Notes: generated by a model from the sequence alone, not told the origin. A stretch of 64,000 nucleotides of DNA from Kordiimonas aestuarii (GCF_025574465.1 NZ_JAOBPP010000018.1:124001-188000); one strand, 5' to 3'; positions 21,501-29,833 are shown, numbered from the stretch's first letter. Translations and numbers: made by a program.

Positions 21501-22574
21501 CTATTTCACGTCAACCCAGGTGACATGACCCATCTTGCGGCCCGGGCGGGGTTCCTTTTTCCCGTAATGGTGAAAGTGCGCTTTCGGGTCCTCAAGGTAC
21601 GGCTCGAAATCAAGAATATCAGCCCCCAGCAGGTTTTTCATCCGCACGTTGCCGCGCGCATCCGTGGGCCCAAGCGGCAGGTCGCAAATCGCGCGGATAT
21701 GCTGCTCAAACTGGCTGGTCTCGGCGCCTTCGATCGTCCAGTGGCCGCTATTGTGTACACGCGGAGCAATCTCGTTGACGACGATCTCGCCGCTCCCGTC
21801 ACTGACAAACATCTCAACGGCCATCACACCAACATACTCAAGCGCGTTGGCTACCCGTGTTGCCATGACTTTGGCCTTGGCCTCTACCATATCGGAAATT
21901 TTAGCCGGCACCGATGTGGTGTCCAGAATATGATTGGTGTGCACATTTTCACTTACCGGGAATGCGGCGACGTCACCTGACGCGCTGCGCGCCACGACAA
22001 CGCTGACTTCCCTGTCAAAATTTACAAAGCCCTCAAGGATTGCCGGCTGCCCGCCGGTAACCTCGATCACCCGGTCGATATCCGAGCGGGCCTTGATCAT
22101 GACCTGCCCCTTGCCGTCATAGCCGAAGCGCCGGGTTTTTGCGACGCATGGCCGCCCGATTTCCTTGATTGCCGCCTGAAGCTCATCTGCCGTTTCAAAC
22201 GCCATATAGGGTGCGGTCTTGACGCCCGACGCGTTCAGAAAATCTTTTTCAAGCAGACGATCCTGCGTGGTCTTGAGAGCCCGCACCCCCGGACGCAACA
22301 ACGTGTCACGCGCCACAAGTTCGGCTGTCACGCCAGGCACATTCTCAAATTCATAGGTCGCGACATCGACCGCGCGCGCAAATGCTTCAAGGGCTTCCTC
22401 GTCTTCATAGTCAGCGATGGTCACAACGTCAGCAACGTGAAAAGCGGGGCTGTTTTTGTCAGGGCAGAAAACATGGCAGCGATAGCCGAAGTTAGCCGCT
22501 GCAAGCGCCAGCATGCGGCCAAGCTGGCCACCGCCCAAAATACCAATCGTTCCACCGGGTGCGATTTGCGTCAT
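21501..22574 (-). CDS. purK: N5-carboxyaminoimidazole ribonucleotide synthase
   Basis: A 357-residue ATP-grasp enzyme. It begins GTIGILGGGQLGRMLALAA and contains CVAKTRRFGYDGKGQ (ATP-grasp lysine and glycine loop), EGFVNFDREVSV and VNEIAPRVHNSGHWT, all diagnostic. It converts AIR, ATP and bicarbonate to N5-CAIR in purine synthesis. It is second in a purE-purK operon, 11 bases after purE. Confidence 0.97.
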   Translation of the reverse strand: MTQIAPGGTIGILGGGQLGRMLALAAANFGYRCHVFCPDKNSPAFHVADVVTIADYEDEEALEAFARAVDVATYEFENVPGVTAELVARDTLLRPGVRALKTTQDRLLEKDFLNASGVKTAPYMAFETADELQAAIKEIGRPCVAKTRRFGYDGKGQVMIKARSDIDRVIEVTGGQPAILEGFVNFDREVSVVVARSASGDVAAFPVSENVHTNHILDTTSVPAKISDMVEAKAKVMATRVANALEYVGVMAVEMFVSDGSGEIVVNEIAPRVHNSGHWTIEGAETSQFEQHIRAICDLPLGPTDARGNVRMKNLLGADILDFEPYLEDPKAHFHHYGKKEPRPGRKMGHVTWVDVK

Positions 22575-22585
22575 AATAAAATCTC

Positions 22586-23083
22586 TCAGGCCTCGTCAAC
22601 AGGCTCTTCTGCCACACTGGCGGTTTGGGCTGCGCGAAACTCATCAAGTTTCGCGGCCACACCGTCATCCATCAATGCGATCACGGCACCAGCGAGAAGG
22701 CCTGCGTTCTTGGCGCCAGCCTTGCCGATCGCCAGCGTGCCCACCGGCACACCACCCGGCATCTGCACGATGGAGAGAAGACTGTCCTTGCCCGAGAGCA
22801 TGCTGGACTGCACCGGCACACCAAAAACAGGCAGAGGTGTCATGGCCGCAGCCATGCCGGGCAGATGCGCAGCGCCACCGGCACCCGCGATAATACACTT
22901 GAGGCCGCGGTCCTTCGCTGCCTTCGCGTAATCATAAAGCCTGTCAGGCGTGCGGTGCGCGGATACGATTTTGGTCTCATAGGCCACGCCAAGCTGCTCA
23001 AGCGCTTCTGCGGCGTGTTTCATTGTGGGCCAGTCGGACTGGCTGCCCATGATAATACCAACAAGGGGGCGTTCACTCGTCAT
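22586..23083 (-). CDS. purE: N5-carboxyaminoimidazole ribonucleotide mutase
   Basis: A 165-residue class I Pur[15 protein letters not shown] near the N-terminus, [14 protein letters not shown] and [14 protein letters not shown] are textbook motifs, the first two lining the active site (His in SAHRT). It moves the carboxylate of N5-CAIR to carbon 4. First gene of the purEK operon; the 217-base gap upstream is shared with the divergent GGDEF gene and must hold its promoter, but I see no clear operator. Confidence 0.97.
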   Translation of the reverse strand: MTSERPLVGIIMGSQSDWPTMKHAAEALEQLGVAYETKIVSAHRTPDRLYDYAKAAKDRGLKCIIAGAGGAAHLPGMAAAMTPLPVFGVPVQSSMLSGKDSLLSIVQMPGGVPVGTLAIGKAGAKNAGLLAGAVIALMDDGVAAKLDEFRAAQTASVAEEPVDEA

Positions 23084-23300
23084 AGCGTCGACATCCTCAT
23101 GCTTACGAGTTTAGCGCAGGAAGGCGAACCTTACATCGCCTGTACCCTGCCGGGTTGCGGAGCGCGCATTATAGGCAGGCGCATTTTGAATGCAAGGGCC
23201 GATAAAGTAGGCATTTTTTAAGCCGACGCTTGCAAGACGATTCCCAAAGACGGCATAATGCTCTAGAAGAGTATGAATTGCCACGGACCACAGGTTATTT

Positions 23301-24041
23301 ATGAAGATTACCAGCACACCCGGTGCCTTTCGTACAGCACCCACTCGGGAGGTCCGTAAAACATCTTCCTCGTCAAGCGCCACGAGCGCGAGCGCGCCGC
23401 GCCAGATTGACGATACTGTCAATGTGCAGACCATTCCGCCTGAGGAAATGACACCCCGCGTTCAGCGCGCCATTATGTCGCTGATGGAAGAGGTGGATAG
23501 CCTTAGGCGAGAGCTGGACCATACACAACGTCGCCTGCGCGAAATGGAAGACATGGCCGATACCGATGCATTGCTGCCAGTCCCTAATCGCCGTGCCTTT
23601 GTACGCGAGCTCAACCGCATGATTTCGTTTGCTGAGCGGTATGGCGCACCGTCGACCCTCATGTTTATTGATCTCAATGACATGAAACAGATCAACGACA
23701 AATATGGCCACGAAGCAGGCGACAAGGCCCTGTTCCATGTGGCGCGGCTGCTGACCGAAAACGTGCGCGGAACCGATGTGATCGCCCGGCTTGGCGGTGA
23801 CGAATTCGGCGTAATCCTGGCGCAGGCGGATGAACAGGTTGGCGCCGAAAAGGCGGCGTCCCTGGCTCAGCTAATTGCGGCCCACCCCCTAAACCTTAAT
23901 GGCGAATCGATCAAGATGAGCCTGGCGTACGGGACTTATACGTTCCGCTCTGGCGATCAGCCCGACGACGCGCTCGATAAGGCAGACAAGGCCATGTACG
24001 AGAACAAGAAAGAACAGAAGGGCGAAGACGGGGTCCGCTGA
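23301..24041 (+). CDS. GGDEF-domain diguanylate cyclase
   Basis: A 246-residue soluble protein. Residues 1-45 are low-complexity (Ser/Ala/Arg), 50-85 form a coiled coil, and the rest is a GGDEF domain with the intact catalytic motif GGDEF at 165-169. The inhibitory I-site RxxD is present as RGTD at 156-159, exactly five residues ahead. So it should make cyclic di-GMP and be subject to product inhibition. There is no sensory domain or membrane segment; the coiled coil may mediate dimer formation. It follows a 217-base gap after purE (divergent). Confidence 0.9.
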   Translation: MKITSTPGAFRTAPTREVRKTSSSSSATSASAPRQIDDTVNVQTIPPEEMTPRVQRAIMSLMEEVDSLRRELDHTQRRLREMEDMADTDALLPVPNRRAFVRELNRMISFAERYGAPSTLMFIDLNDMKQINDKYGHEAGDKALFHVARLLTENVRGTDVIARLGGDEFGVILAQADEQVGAEKAASLAQLIAAHPLNLNGESIKMSLAYGTYTFRSGDQPDDALDKADKAMYENKKEQKGEDGVR

Positions 24042-24055
24042 TGCCCGGCAAAGGG

Positions 24056-24253
24056 TCAGGCAATAATATCCGGCACCAGCAGGTTTTTGAGCTTAGCGAT
24101 CTCGTCCTTGAGCATCAGCTTGCGTTTTTTGAGGCGCTGGACCTGTAACAGGTCAAAGGTGCCTGCCCGCGCTACGGCCGTAATAGCATCGTCAAGGTCC
24201 CGGTGTTCCTGAATGAGAAGCGCCATTTGTCCCCTGATCTCATCCTCGTCCAT
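24056..24253 (-). CDS. YdcH/DUF465-family small protein
   Basis: A 65-residue helical protein. The start at 24253 is chosen because the family begins near MDEDEIRGQM; a longer frame adds a hydrophobic, unlike-family leader. It has the usual layout: two helices joined by a short turn (HRDLDDAI ... VQRLKKRKLMLKDEIAKL). The function of this family is unknown. Convergent with the GGDEF gene, 14 bases away. A second member lies 2 kb downstream at 26319-26483. Confidence 0.85.
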   Translation of the reverse strand: MDEDEIRGQMALLIQEHRDLDDAITAVARAGTFDLLQVQRLKKRKLMLKDEIAKLKNLLVPDIIA

Positions 24254-24333
24254 CAATCGCCTCAAAACCAGTTTCTTGTGAAGAAACAGCGTTATAGCAT
24301 GCCCGTGTGACACAAGGAAGAGAAGCCACAACA

Positions 24334-24783
24334 ATGCTACCCAGTGCAGTCGATTTTTGGGAGTTCTCTGCGGAAATCTATAATTGCGCAGGCGTGAAGG
24401 ATGCCTGCCTTGAAGCGCAGGATCTGTATGGTGCCGATGTAAACCTCATACTTTTATACCTTTGGTGCGACCGGGAGGGCATCGCCGTGCCGGAGAAGGC
24501 GCATGAGGCACTTGAGACAATCTCCGTACTGTGGCAGCGGGAAAAACTGGCTCCTCACCGCGCGCGACGTCGCGACGCCAAAGGCAAAGACGGCTATGAG
24601 ACGTTACTTTCCGACGAGCTTGTACTGGAAAGAGCCGAGCAGGCCGCCTTGCTTGCGATAGCAAACGAGTATCCACCGCGCGAGCAAGCAGCTCAGCCCA
24701 ACAATTGCGGTAACTACCTGACAGACCTCAACACACCGCTATCCCTTCTCAAGCCGCTTCATGCCGCTATCGGGCGTGCCTAG
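24334..24783 (+). CDS. TIGR02444-like conserved hypothetical protein
   Basis: A 149-residue cytoplasmic protein. DFWEFSAEIYNCAGVKDACLEAQDLYGADVNLILLYLW is the characteristic N-terminal block of a proteobacterial family of unknown function. The ATG at 24334 has an AGGAAGAGAAG stretch about a dozen bases upstream; a GTG at 24307 is possible. It lies divergent to the YdcH-type gene, 80 bases apart. Confidence 0.8.
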   Translation: MLPSAVDFWEFSAEIYNCAGVKDACLEAQDLYGADVNLILLYLWCDREGIAVPEKAHEALETISVLWQREKLAPHRARRRDAKGKDGYETLLSDELVLERAEQAALLAIANEYPPREQAAQPNNCGNYLTDLNTPLSLLKPLHAAIGRA

Positions 24784-24864
24784 GCCCCGTTCTATCGCAG
24801 GAAGGTTGAGCGAGCCTCCCCTGCGGGCTTTCATGAGATGACGAGAATCACAACGAGGACTTCG

Positions 24865-25590
24865 ATGACCCTGTTTTTGCGTTTTGCTGCCGCACTTTTT
24901 CTGCTGTCCGGTTTTGTCGCCCACGCTGCGCCCCCACCTACCAAGATGCTGGCACAAATGCGCGCCGCTTATGGTGGCGAAAAACTAATGTCGCTCACAT
25001 CGGCCCGGATGACGCTCCATCTCCAGAAAGTCGGCGAGGAGCTGCCCCATGTGACAGAATTGCATTATGACCTGAGAGGCCGTTCAATTGGCAAATCGGA
25101 AACAACCGAAGCCGGAGTGGAACGCAAAATCGCGGGCGCTGGACGTAGTTACAGCTTTATTCGCAATCAATGTATGCCGCTAGAGGAACGGGATGAGGAA
25201 AAGCTTATGGGTTCGCTATATAGCAATTTCCTTTTCCTCCTGAGCGACAGCCAGACCATTCTGGCTCCACCTGAAGGCACACCACCGTCGGGCGACATAT
25301 ATTCGGGCCTTGCGTGGTACAATATTTTCCGTCCTGGCTGGAAAGGCTTTCACATAGGCGTTGATGAGGCTACAGGACTGATCCGCGCCCTATGGTATGG
25401 TGAAAAATCCACCGGCGAGGAATTGGACTATCAGATGGTTGACGGTGTCATGTGGCCGCACAGATTCAAAATATACGAGGGCGACAGGCTTTTAAGCGAG
25501 GGCTATTTCAACAACGTGATGCTGAGCCGCAGCGGTGACGATGGCATCAAAGTGCCCGACTATTGCATGCAGCTTCTCACGCCTCGCTAG
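24865..25590 (+). CDS. exported protein of unknown function
   Basis: A 241-residue protein with a signal peptide (LFLRFAAALFLLSGFVAHAA, cleavage after AHA). The start at 24865 is favoured by GAGGA just upstream; an in-frame ATG at 24838 also exists. The mature part starts MRAAYGGEKLMSLTSARMTLHL and is beta-rich, resembling in outline the periplasmic lipoprotein-carrier-like folds, but I cannot name a family. Its 3' end overlaps the convergent ubiX gene by 14 bases. Confidence 0.72.
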   Translation: MTLFLRFAAALFLLSGFVAHAAPPPTKMLAQMRAAYGGEKLMSLTSARMTLHLQKVGEELPHVTELHYDLRGRSIGKSETTEAGVERKIAGAGRSYSFIRNQCMPLEERDEEKLMGSLYSNFLFLLSDSQTILAPPEGTPPSGDIYSGLAWYNIFRPGWKGFHIGVDEATGLIRALWYGEKSTGEELDYQMVDGVMWPHRFKIYEGDRLLSEGYFNNVMLSRSGDDGIKVPDYCMQLLTPR

Positions 25591-26164
25591 GCGCTTCGCC
25601 CCACCGGTTGATTTCGGCTGCGTCAAGCCCAAAGAGATCAAGCGCCCGGGCGGCAGTATAAGTGACCATGTCGTCGATCGAAGCCGGTTTGGCGTAATGC
25701 GCCGGCACGGGCGGCATGATGACGGCACCCATTTCAGCAAGGGAGGTCATGGTGCGTAAATGCCCAAGGTGCAGCGGCGTCTCGCGCACCATCAATACAA
25801 GCCGCCTACGCTCTTTCAACATGACGTCCGCAGCGCGGCTGACGAGCGACGACGTGATACCTGTGCGGATCTCGCCCATGGTTTTGACTGAACACGGGGC
25901 GATCAACATCCCCATGGTCCGATATGAGCCACTGGCGATAGCCGCGCCGATATCTGCGGCTGGATAGACCACATCGGCGAGTGCCCGAACCGACTTGACT
26001 GCCACCTCTGTTTCTTCTGCGATGGTTCGCTCACCGGCCTTTGACAGCACAAGGTGCGTCTCGATCTCACTCGGGCGCAACAGCTCCAGAAGGCGGATAC
26101 CATACGCCACGCCACTTGCGCCGGTAATCGCGATTACAAGCCTTTTTGTGCGAGTCTTAGACAT
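25577..26164 (-). CDS. ubiX: flavin prenyltransferase
   Basis: A 195-residue UbiX/Pad1-type enzyme. VIAITGASGVAYGIRLLELL is the FMN/phosphate-binding N-terminus; SGSYRTMGMLIAPCSVKTM and VLMVRETPLHLGHL are family motifs. It attaches a dimethylallyl group to FMN to make prenylated FMN for the decarboxylase UbiD of ubiquinone synthesis. The start at 26164 skips two or three residues of the longer frame. No ubiD is in the window. Confidence 0.94.
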   Translation of the reverse strand: MSKTRTKRLVIAITGASGVAYGIRLLELLRPSEIETHLVLSKAGERTIAEETEVAVKSVRALADVVYPAADIGAAIASGSYRTMGMLIAPCSVKTMGEIRTGITSSLVSRAADVMLKERRRLVLMVRETPLHLGHLRTMTSLAEMGAVIMPPVPAHYAKPASIDDMVTYTAARALDLFGLDAAEINRWGEAPSEA

Positions 26165-26318
26165 TCTGCGCAATAATCCTTCAAAGCCCTCAAAAGCCGG
26201 TTTTGCTAAGTACCCGAAGATACAGGCTTAGTAAAAATGCGCCAATCTTTTCCGTGACAATATCATTACAGAATGATGAAATGCTTAGTCCAACCAATGC
26301 AAAAAAGGAGTGACGGGT

Positions 26319-26483
26319 ATGAACCTAGAATCGCATGTTAATTCACTCAACGCCAAACATGCTGAAATTGAAGACATCATCGCCCGTGAAGAACACCGAC
26401 CGTGTCCTGATACGATACGACTGGCTCAGCTGAAAAAGCAGAAGCTCCGTCTGAAAGAGGAAATGGCCCGCCTGAGACATTAG
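26319..26483 (+). CDS. YdcH/DUF465-family small protein (54 residues)
   Basis: A short frame beginning MNLESHVNSLNAKHAEIEDI and ending KLRLKEEMARLRH. It has the DUF465 layout: an N-terminal helix with ESHxxxLxxKHAxIxxxI, a central Arg-Pro-Cys-Pro turn, and a Lys/Arg-rich second helix. AAAAAAGGAG lies eight bases before the ATG, an excellent ribosome-binding site, and a strong terminator follows 21 bases after the stop, so it is a complete single-gene unit. Function is unknown. It is a second copy of the family beside the 24056-24253 gene. Confidence 0.88.
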   Translation: MNLESHVNSLNAKHAEIEDIIAREEHRPCPDTIRLAQLKKQKLRLKEEMARLRH

Positions 26484-26504
26484 GGTCATAACAAGTTCAT
26501 CACA

Positions 26505-26540
26505 AAAAAGAGCGTGAGGTGCGGACCCCACGCTCTTTTT
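26505..26540. terminator. bidirectional terminator between the DUF465 gene and the trcR-like gene
   Basis: AAAAAGAGCGTG and its exact complement flank a loop that itself can close GGT/ACC. Twelve-base-pair stem with A- and T-tracts on the two sides, so it serves both convergent genes. Confidence 0.9.
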
Positions 26541-26556
26541 GACTCTGGTTCGAACG

Positions 26557-27162
26557 TTATTCTTTCGTTGTTTTTGGTGCCGCTACGGCCTCGTCAGACA
26601 CTGGCGCTTCGGCCGTGGCCGATGACTTGTCCTCTTGCTTACGCTTACGCTCCGCCGCCGTGCGAACAGCGTCATCAAGCTCGATCTGGCGACATAAACC
26701 AAGACCCACAGGGTCTTGCGGCTTGATATTCGAAATATTCCAGTGACTACGCTCACGAATGGCCAGAATTGTTGGCTTTGTGGTGCCAACGAGGCGGCTG
26801 ATCTGCAAATCGCTCAGCTCTGGATGATTGCGCACCAGCCATGCGATTGCGTCAGGCTTGTCCTGGCGCTTGGAAACCGGCGTATAGCGCGGGCCTTTCG
26901 TACGCGGTAGCGCCTTGACGGCGTCTTCACTCAGCTTGAGCGAACCACTTGCATCTTCCTGACAGCGGTTGATTTCATCCCAGGTCAGTTGGCCACTGGC
27001 TGTCGGGTCTTGGCCGACAATATTCGTGCCCACCGTGCCATCGGCAATGCCCTGCACCTCAAGGTGATGGAGCTGGCAGAACTCCGCGATCTGCCTGAAT
27101 GTCAGCGCTGTATTGTCAACGAGCCACACTGCGGTAGCCATCGGCATCAAAGGTTGTGTCAT
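26557..27162 (-). CDS. DUF1013 family protein, TrcR-type cell-cycle transcriptional regulator
   Basis: A 201-residue alphaproteobacterial protein. The N-terminus (PLMPMATAVWLVDNTALTFRQIAEFCQLHHLEV) and the central DAIAWLVRNHPELSDLQISRLVGTTKPTI, which looks like a helix-turn-helix, define DUF1013. The C-terminal 40 residues are Lys/Ala/Glu-rich and likely disordered. Members are named TrcR in databases for a proposed role in cell-cycle transcription. Its own terminator is shared with the DUF465 gene. Confidence 0.9.
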   Translation of the reverse strand: MTQPLMPMATAVWLVDNTALTFRQIAEFCQLHHLEVQGIADGTVGTNIVGQDPTASGQLTWDEINRCQEDASGSLKLSEDAVKALPRTKGPRYTPVSKRQDKPDAIAWLVRNHPELSDLQISRLVGTTKPTILAIRERSHWNISNIKPQDPVGLGLCRQIELDDAVRTAAERKRKQEDKSSATAEAPVSDEAVAAPKTTKE

Positions 27163-27349
27163 CCCAGTATCCCTACAAATTACAGAATTCCTCCAGTCCA
27201 GGTGAACCAGGGTCCACCTGCCCTCCCGGAAAGATCAAAATGTTCCTGAAAGGGGCGAGAGAAATTCCTCCCGTACCCCTCTTTAACAGGTCAGAAACGG
27301 CCTGTCACCGCGAATAATGGTTAAAAAGCGGTGATATTTGTGCCTGACG

Positions 27350-28336
27350 CTACTCATGCGAGACCTCAAGCATAATTTTACCCCGATGCCCGCTTGCCTC
27401 CATATAGGCATGAGCGGCGGCAGCTTCTTCCAGCGGAAATATCTTATCGATTTGCGGCAAAACCGTGCCATTTTCCATGAGCGGCCAAACTTTCTTCCGC
27501 AGAGCGACCGCAATGGCGCTTTTGAAGCTGTTATCACGCGGGCGCAGTGTGCTACCCGTCAAGATCAGGCGCTTGAGCATAACGGGCAACATATTCAATT
27601 CAACGGAGGGGCCACGCAGAAATGCGATAGAGACATGGCGGCCGTCCGGTGCCAGACAGTCAATATTTTTCTGAATATAATCTCCCCCGACCATATCAAG
27701 CACAACGTTCACGCCAGCGCCACCTGTTGCCTCCATCACACGCTCGACATAGTCTTCCGTGCGGTAGTTGATGGCTGTGTCGGCTCCCAGCTTTACACAA
27801 AAAGCCGCCTTATCATCACTACCTACCGTGGTGACTACCTTGGCGCCAAACGCCTTTGCCAGTTGAATGGCGACAGAACCGATCCCGCTTGATCCGCCGT
27901 GGACAAGTAAAGTCTCCCCCGCCTTCAGGGCCGCGCGGTCAAAAACATTGGACCAGACGGTAAAAAAGGTTTCCGGGATCGCCGCCGCCTGCACAAAATC
28001 AAATCCATCAGGCACCGGCAAGGTGGTCGCGGCCGGCGCCTTACAATAGGCGGCATAGCCACCTCCAGGCACAAGAGCGCATACCCTGTCTCCGACCGCA
28101 AAGCCGGAAACCTGCCCACCAATCGCCGCAATCTCGCCTGCGACCTCAAGCCCGGGAATGTCAGACGCACCGGGAGGTGGTGGATAACGCCCTTCACGCT
28201 GCACGATATCGGGACGGTTAACACCTGCGGCGAATACCTTGATGATAACTTCGCCTGGGCCAGCTTCCGGCATTTCCCGTTTTGCTGGCACCAGCACTTC
28301 CGGCGGCCCCGGCATCTTGATCTCGATAACCTTCAC
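27350..28336 (-). CDS. NAD(P)H quinone oxidoreductase, PIG3 family
   Basis: A 328-residue zinc-independent medium-chain dehydrogenase/reductase. AAGVNRPDIVQREGRYPPPPG and the nucleotide loop VHGGSSGIGSVAIQLAKAFG are typical of the PIG3-type quinone oxidoreductases. There are no zinc-ligand cysteines of the alcohol dehydrogenase kind. It reduces quinones or enones with NADPH. In the 114 bases between this start and the divergent DUF1192 start I see no operator. An imperfect palindrome (TCACCGC at 27305-27311, GCGGTGA at 27328-27334) lies just past its stop and may end transcription. Confidence 0.9.
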   Translation of the reverse strand: MKVIEIKMPGPPEVLVPAKREMPEAGPGEVIIKVFAAGVNRPDIVQREGRYPPPPGASDIPGLEVAGEIAAIGGQVSGFAVGDRVCALVPGGGYAAYCKAPAATTLPVPDGFDFVQAAAIPETFFTVWSNVFDRAALKAGETLLVHGGSSGIGSVAIQLAKAFGAKVVTTVGSDDKAAFCVKLGADTAINYRTEDYVERVMEATGGAGVNVVLDMVGGDYIQKNIDCLAPDGRHVSIAFLRGPSVELNMLPVMLKRLILTGSTLRPRDNSFKSAIAVALRKKVWPLMENGTVLPQIDKIFPLEEAAAAHAYMEASGHRGKIMLEVSHE

Positions 28337-28449
28337 GTTTGCTCTCCTTTATTCTTGAGCAAAGGTGGGGCCGCAAGCCGGTGGTGACAAGCCCCTTATT
28401 CTTGGGCATCATGGCGAGAGAATGTTTTCAGGAGGCAGGAGGCCGGCCA

Positions 28450-28644
28450 ATGGACTTCGACGATATACCGGTAAAAAAAGGCACACCACTGACCGCTGTG
28501 GAACGGGAAGACCTCTCCACCATCAGCGCCGAGGAGCTTGAAGAGAGGGTAGAGCGCCTTCAGGCAGAAATCGACCGCACACAAAAAGAAGTAAAATCAA
28601 AAAAAGCCAGCCGCGAAGCGGCAGCCGCATTCTTTAAATCCTGA
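28450..28644 (+). CDS. DUF1192 family protein
   Basis: A 64-residue alphaproteobacterial protein. The start at 28450 is set by CAGGAGG upstream and by the family beginning MDFDDIP. The second half is a coiled coil (ELEERVERLQAEIDRTQKEVKSK). Function unknown; it is divergent from the quinone oxidoreductase gene. Confidence 0.88.
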   Translation: MDFDDIPVKKGTPLTAVEREDLSTISAEELEERVERLQAEIDRTQKEVKSKKASREAAAAFFKS

Positions 28645-28658
28645 TAGTATACGGACGC

Positions 28659-28705
28659 AAAAAGACGAGGGCTGAGCAATCAAGGGGAGGTGGGCTCGGC
28701 CCTCG
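28659..28705 (-). terminator. rho-independent terminator of hsp20
   Basis: Read on the minus strand, CGAGGGC-G-GAGC can pair with GCTC-A-GCCCTCG (one wobble in the middle) across a 16-base loop and is followed by TCTTTTT. Lies 57 bases past the hsp20 stop. Confidence 0.75.
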
Positions 28706-28761
28706 CTTAAGTTCACGACAGCGAGGGGTCGTGGAGGAAATTTACAGAGACACCAGTCGCC

Positions 28762-29220
28762 TTAGGCGGCATCCGCCTCGATCGTTTTCACCGACGTTTC
28801 GTCGGTACGGATATCAATTTGGCGTGGGCGCTTATGCTCGGGAATTTCCCGCTTGAGCTCAACAAGCAGTAACCCGTTCTCGAAGCGAGCGTCACCAACC
28901 TGAATAGTGTCAGCGAGCTCAAAGCGACGTTCAAAGGCACGCTTGGCAATACCGCGGTGCAGGTAACGGCGATCCTTGTCGTCGTCCTGCGCCTTGCCGG
29001 CAATCAAAAGCATGCCTTCCTGCACAGTCACCGTCAACTCATCGGGCGCAAAACCTGCTACAGCCATGGTGACACGGTAATCGTCTTCGCTCAGCTTTTC
29101 GATGTTGTAAGGGGGATAGGGCGCAGACTGTTCCGTATTCAAGGTCGAATCAAGCAACCTGTTCAGATGGTCAAAGCCTACAGAGCTACGCAGCAGTGGG
29201 GAAAGGTCAAAAGTTCTCAT
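28762..29220 (-). CDS. small heat-shock protein, Hsp20/alpha-crystallin family (IbpA type)
   Basis: A 152-residue holdase chaperone. MRTFDLSPLLRSSVGFDHLNRLL is the start of the alphaproteobacterial class A small heat-shock proteins. The alpha-crystallin domain spans about 37-130 (YRVTMAVAGFAPDEL, RRYLHRGIAKRAFERRFELAD, FENGLLLVELKREIPE). It binds unfolding proteins and passes them to DnaK/ClpB. The gene has its own RpoH-like promoter and a leader with a ROSE-type thermometer hairpin, so it should be controlled by heat at both steps. Confidence 0.95.
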   Translation of the reverse strand: MRTFDLSPLLRSSVGFDHLNRLLDSTLNTEQSAPYPPYNIEKLSEDDYRVTMAVAGFAPDELTVTVQEGMLLIAGKAQDDDKDRRYLHRGIAKRAFERRFELADTIQVGDARFENGLLLVELKREIPEHKRPRQIDIRTDETSVKTIEADAA

Positions 29221-29310
29221 GTCATGTCCTCCGTCAGAAGCGACTGATTAGGGGCCCGCAACCATTGCCGGGCCGGTTAAATCCCGGTCCCGCTCATGCG
29301 GCAACCGGAT
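29221..29310 (-). promoter_or_regulatory. ROSE-like RNA thermometer in the hsp20 leader
   Basis: On the minus strand the leader can fold into successive hairpins. The last one pairs GUCGCU with AGGAC: G-C, U-A, C-G, a bulged G, C-G and U-A. That is the UYGCU-to-Shine-Dalgarno pairing with bulged G that defines ROSE elements, and it covers the GGAGGA ribosome site just before the ATG. Upstream, GGCCCG and CGGGCC (plus-strand 29253-29258 and 29269-29274) form a stronger stem. Length and place fit ROSE leaders of alphaproteobacterial small heat-shock genes. Confidence 0.65.
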
Positions 29311-29317
29311 GAAACCT

Positions 29318-29346
29318 ATGTGGGGATACAGTCTTTTTTCTGCAAG
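29318..29346 (-). promoter_or_regulatory. RpoH (sigma-32) type promoter of hsp20
   Basis: On the minus strand, CTTGCAG, 14 bases, CCCCACAT. This is close to the heat-shock consensus CTTGAAA-N14-CCCCATnT and has its exact spacing. Transcription from it would give a leader of about 90 bases. Confidence 0.72.
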
Positions 29347-29357
29347 AGGCGAAACGC

Positions 29358-29388
29358 AAAAAAGGCGCCCCAGATGGAGCGCCTTTTC
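29358..29388 (-). terminator. rpmE terminator
   Basis: AAAAGGCGC at 29360-29368 pairs exactly with GCGCCTTTT at 29379-29387, and on the minus strand the hairpin is followed by TTTTTTG. It separates rpmE from the hsp20 promoter. Confidence 0.85.
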
Positions 29389-29413
29389 CGAAAACCTGAT
29401 ATACGGGAATAAC

Positions 29414-29638
29414 TTATTTCTTGAGCGACAAGGAACCAAACCGCTTGTTGAAGCGAGCCACACGGCCCCCTTCCAGAACCTGACGAGCACCGCCGGTCCA
29501 AGCTGGGTGAGATTTCGGGTCGATCTCGAGTGTCATTGTGTCGCCTTCCGAGCCCCAGGTTGAACGGGTCTCAAAAGTCGTCCCGTCGGTCATTACCACC
29601 TTGATTGTGTGGTACTCGGGATGAATGTCTTGTTTCAT
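29414..29638 (-). CDS. rpmE: 50S ribosomal protein bL31
   Basis: A 74-residue ribosomal protein. The start at 29638 gives the classic [19 protein letters not shown] and the C-terminal [12 protein letters not shown] match. It has no cysteine at all, so it is the zinc-independent (C-minus) form; E. coli L31 carries four zinc-binding cysteines. Divergent from the ABC exporter gene. Confidence 0.95.
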   Translation of the reverse strand: MKQDIHPEYHTIKVVMTDGTTFETRSTWGSEGDTMTLEIDPKSHPAWTGGARQVLEGGRVARFNKRFGSLSLKK

Positions 29639-29833
29639 GGTCTTTAATCTCCGAAAACGAGGCGTCCGTTTACCGGATGTTTTGCCTGATTGCAAGGATG
29701 TTTCTACGCTTTTTTGGCCTTTCCGGCAAATAATCCACTTCATACCGGCCGAATAACAAGTTTTTCAAAAAGGTTCATTGGCATAAGCGTGTGCGCAGCC
29801 TATATCTGCCGGGATATAAACGGGGACAAAAAC

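Noticed and set aside
26541..26560. GGTTCGAAC near the DUF1013 stop, resembling a tRNA T-loop
   Set aside because: No acceptor stem, D-arm or anticodon arm can be drawn around it.
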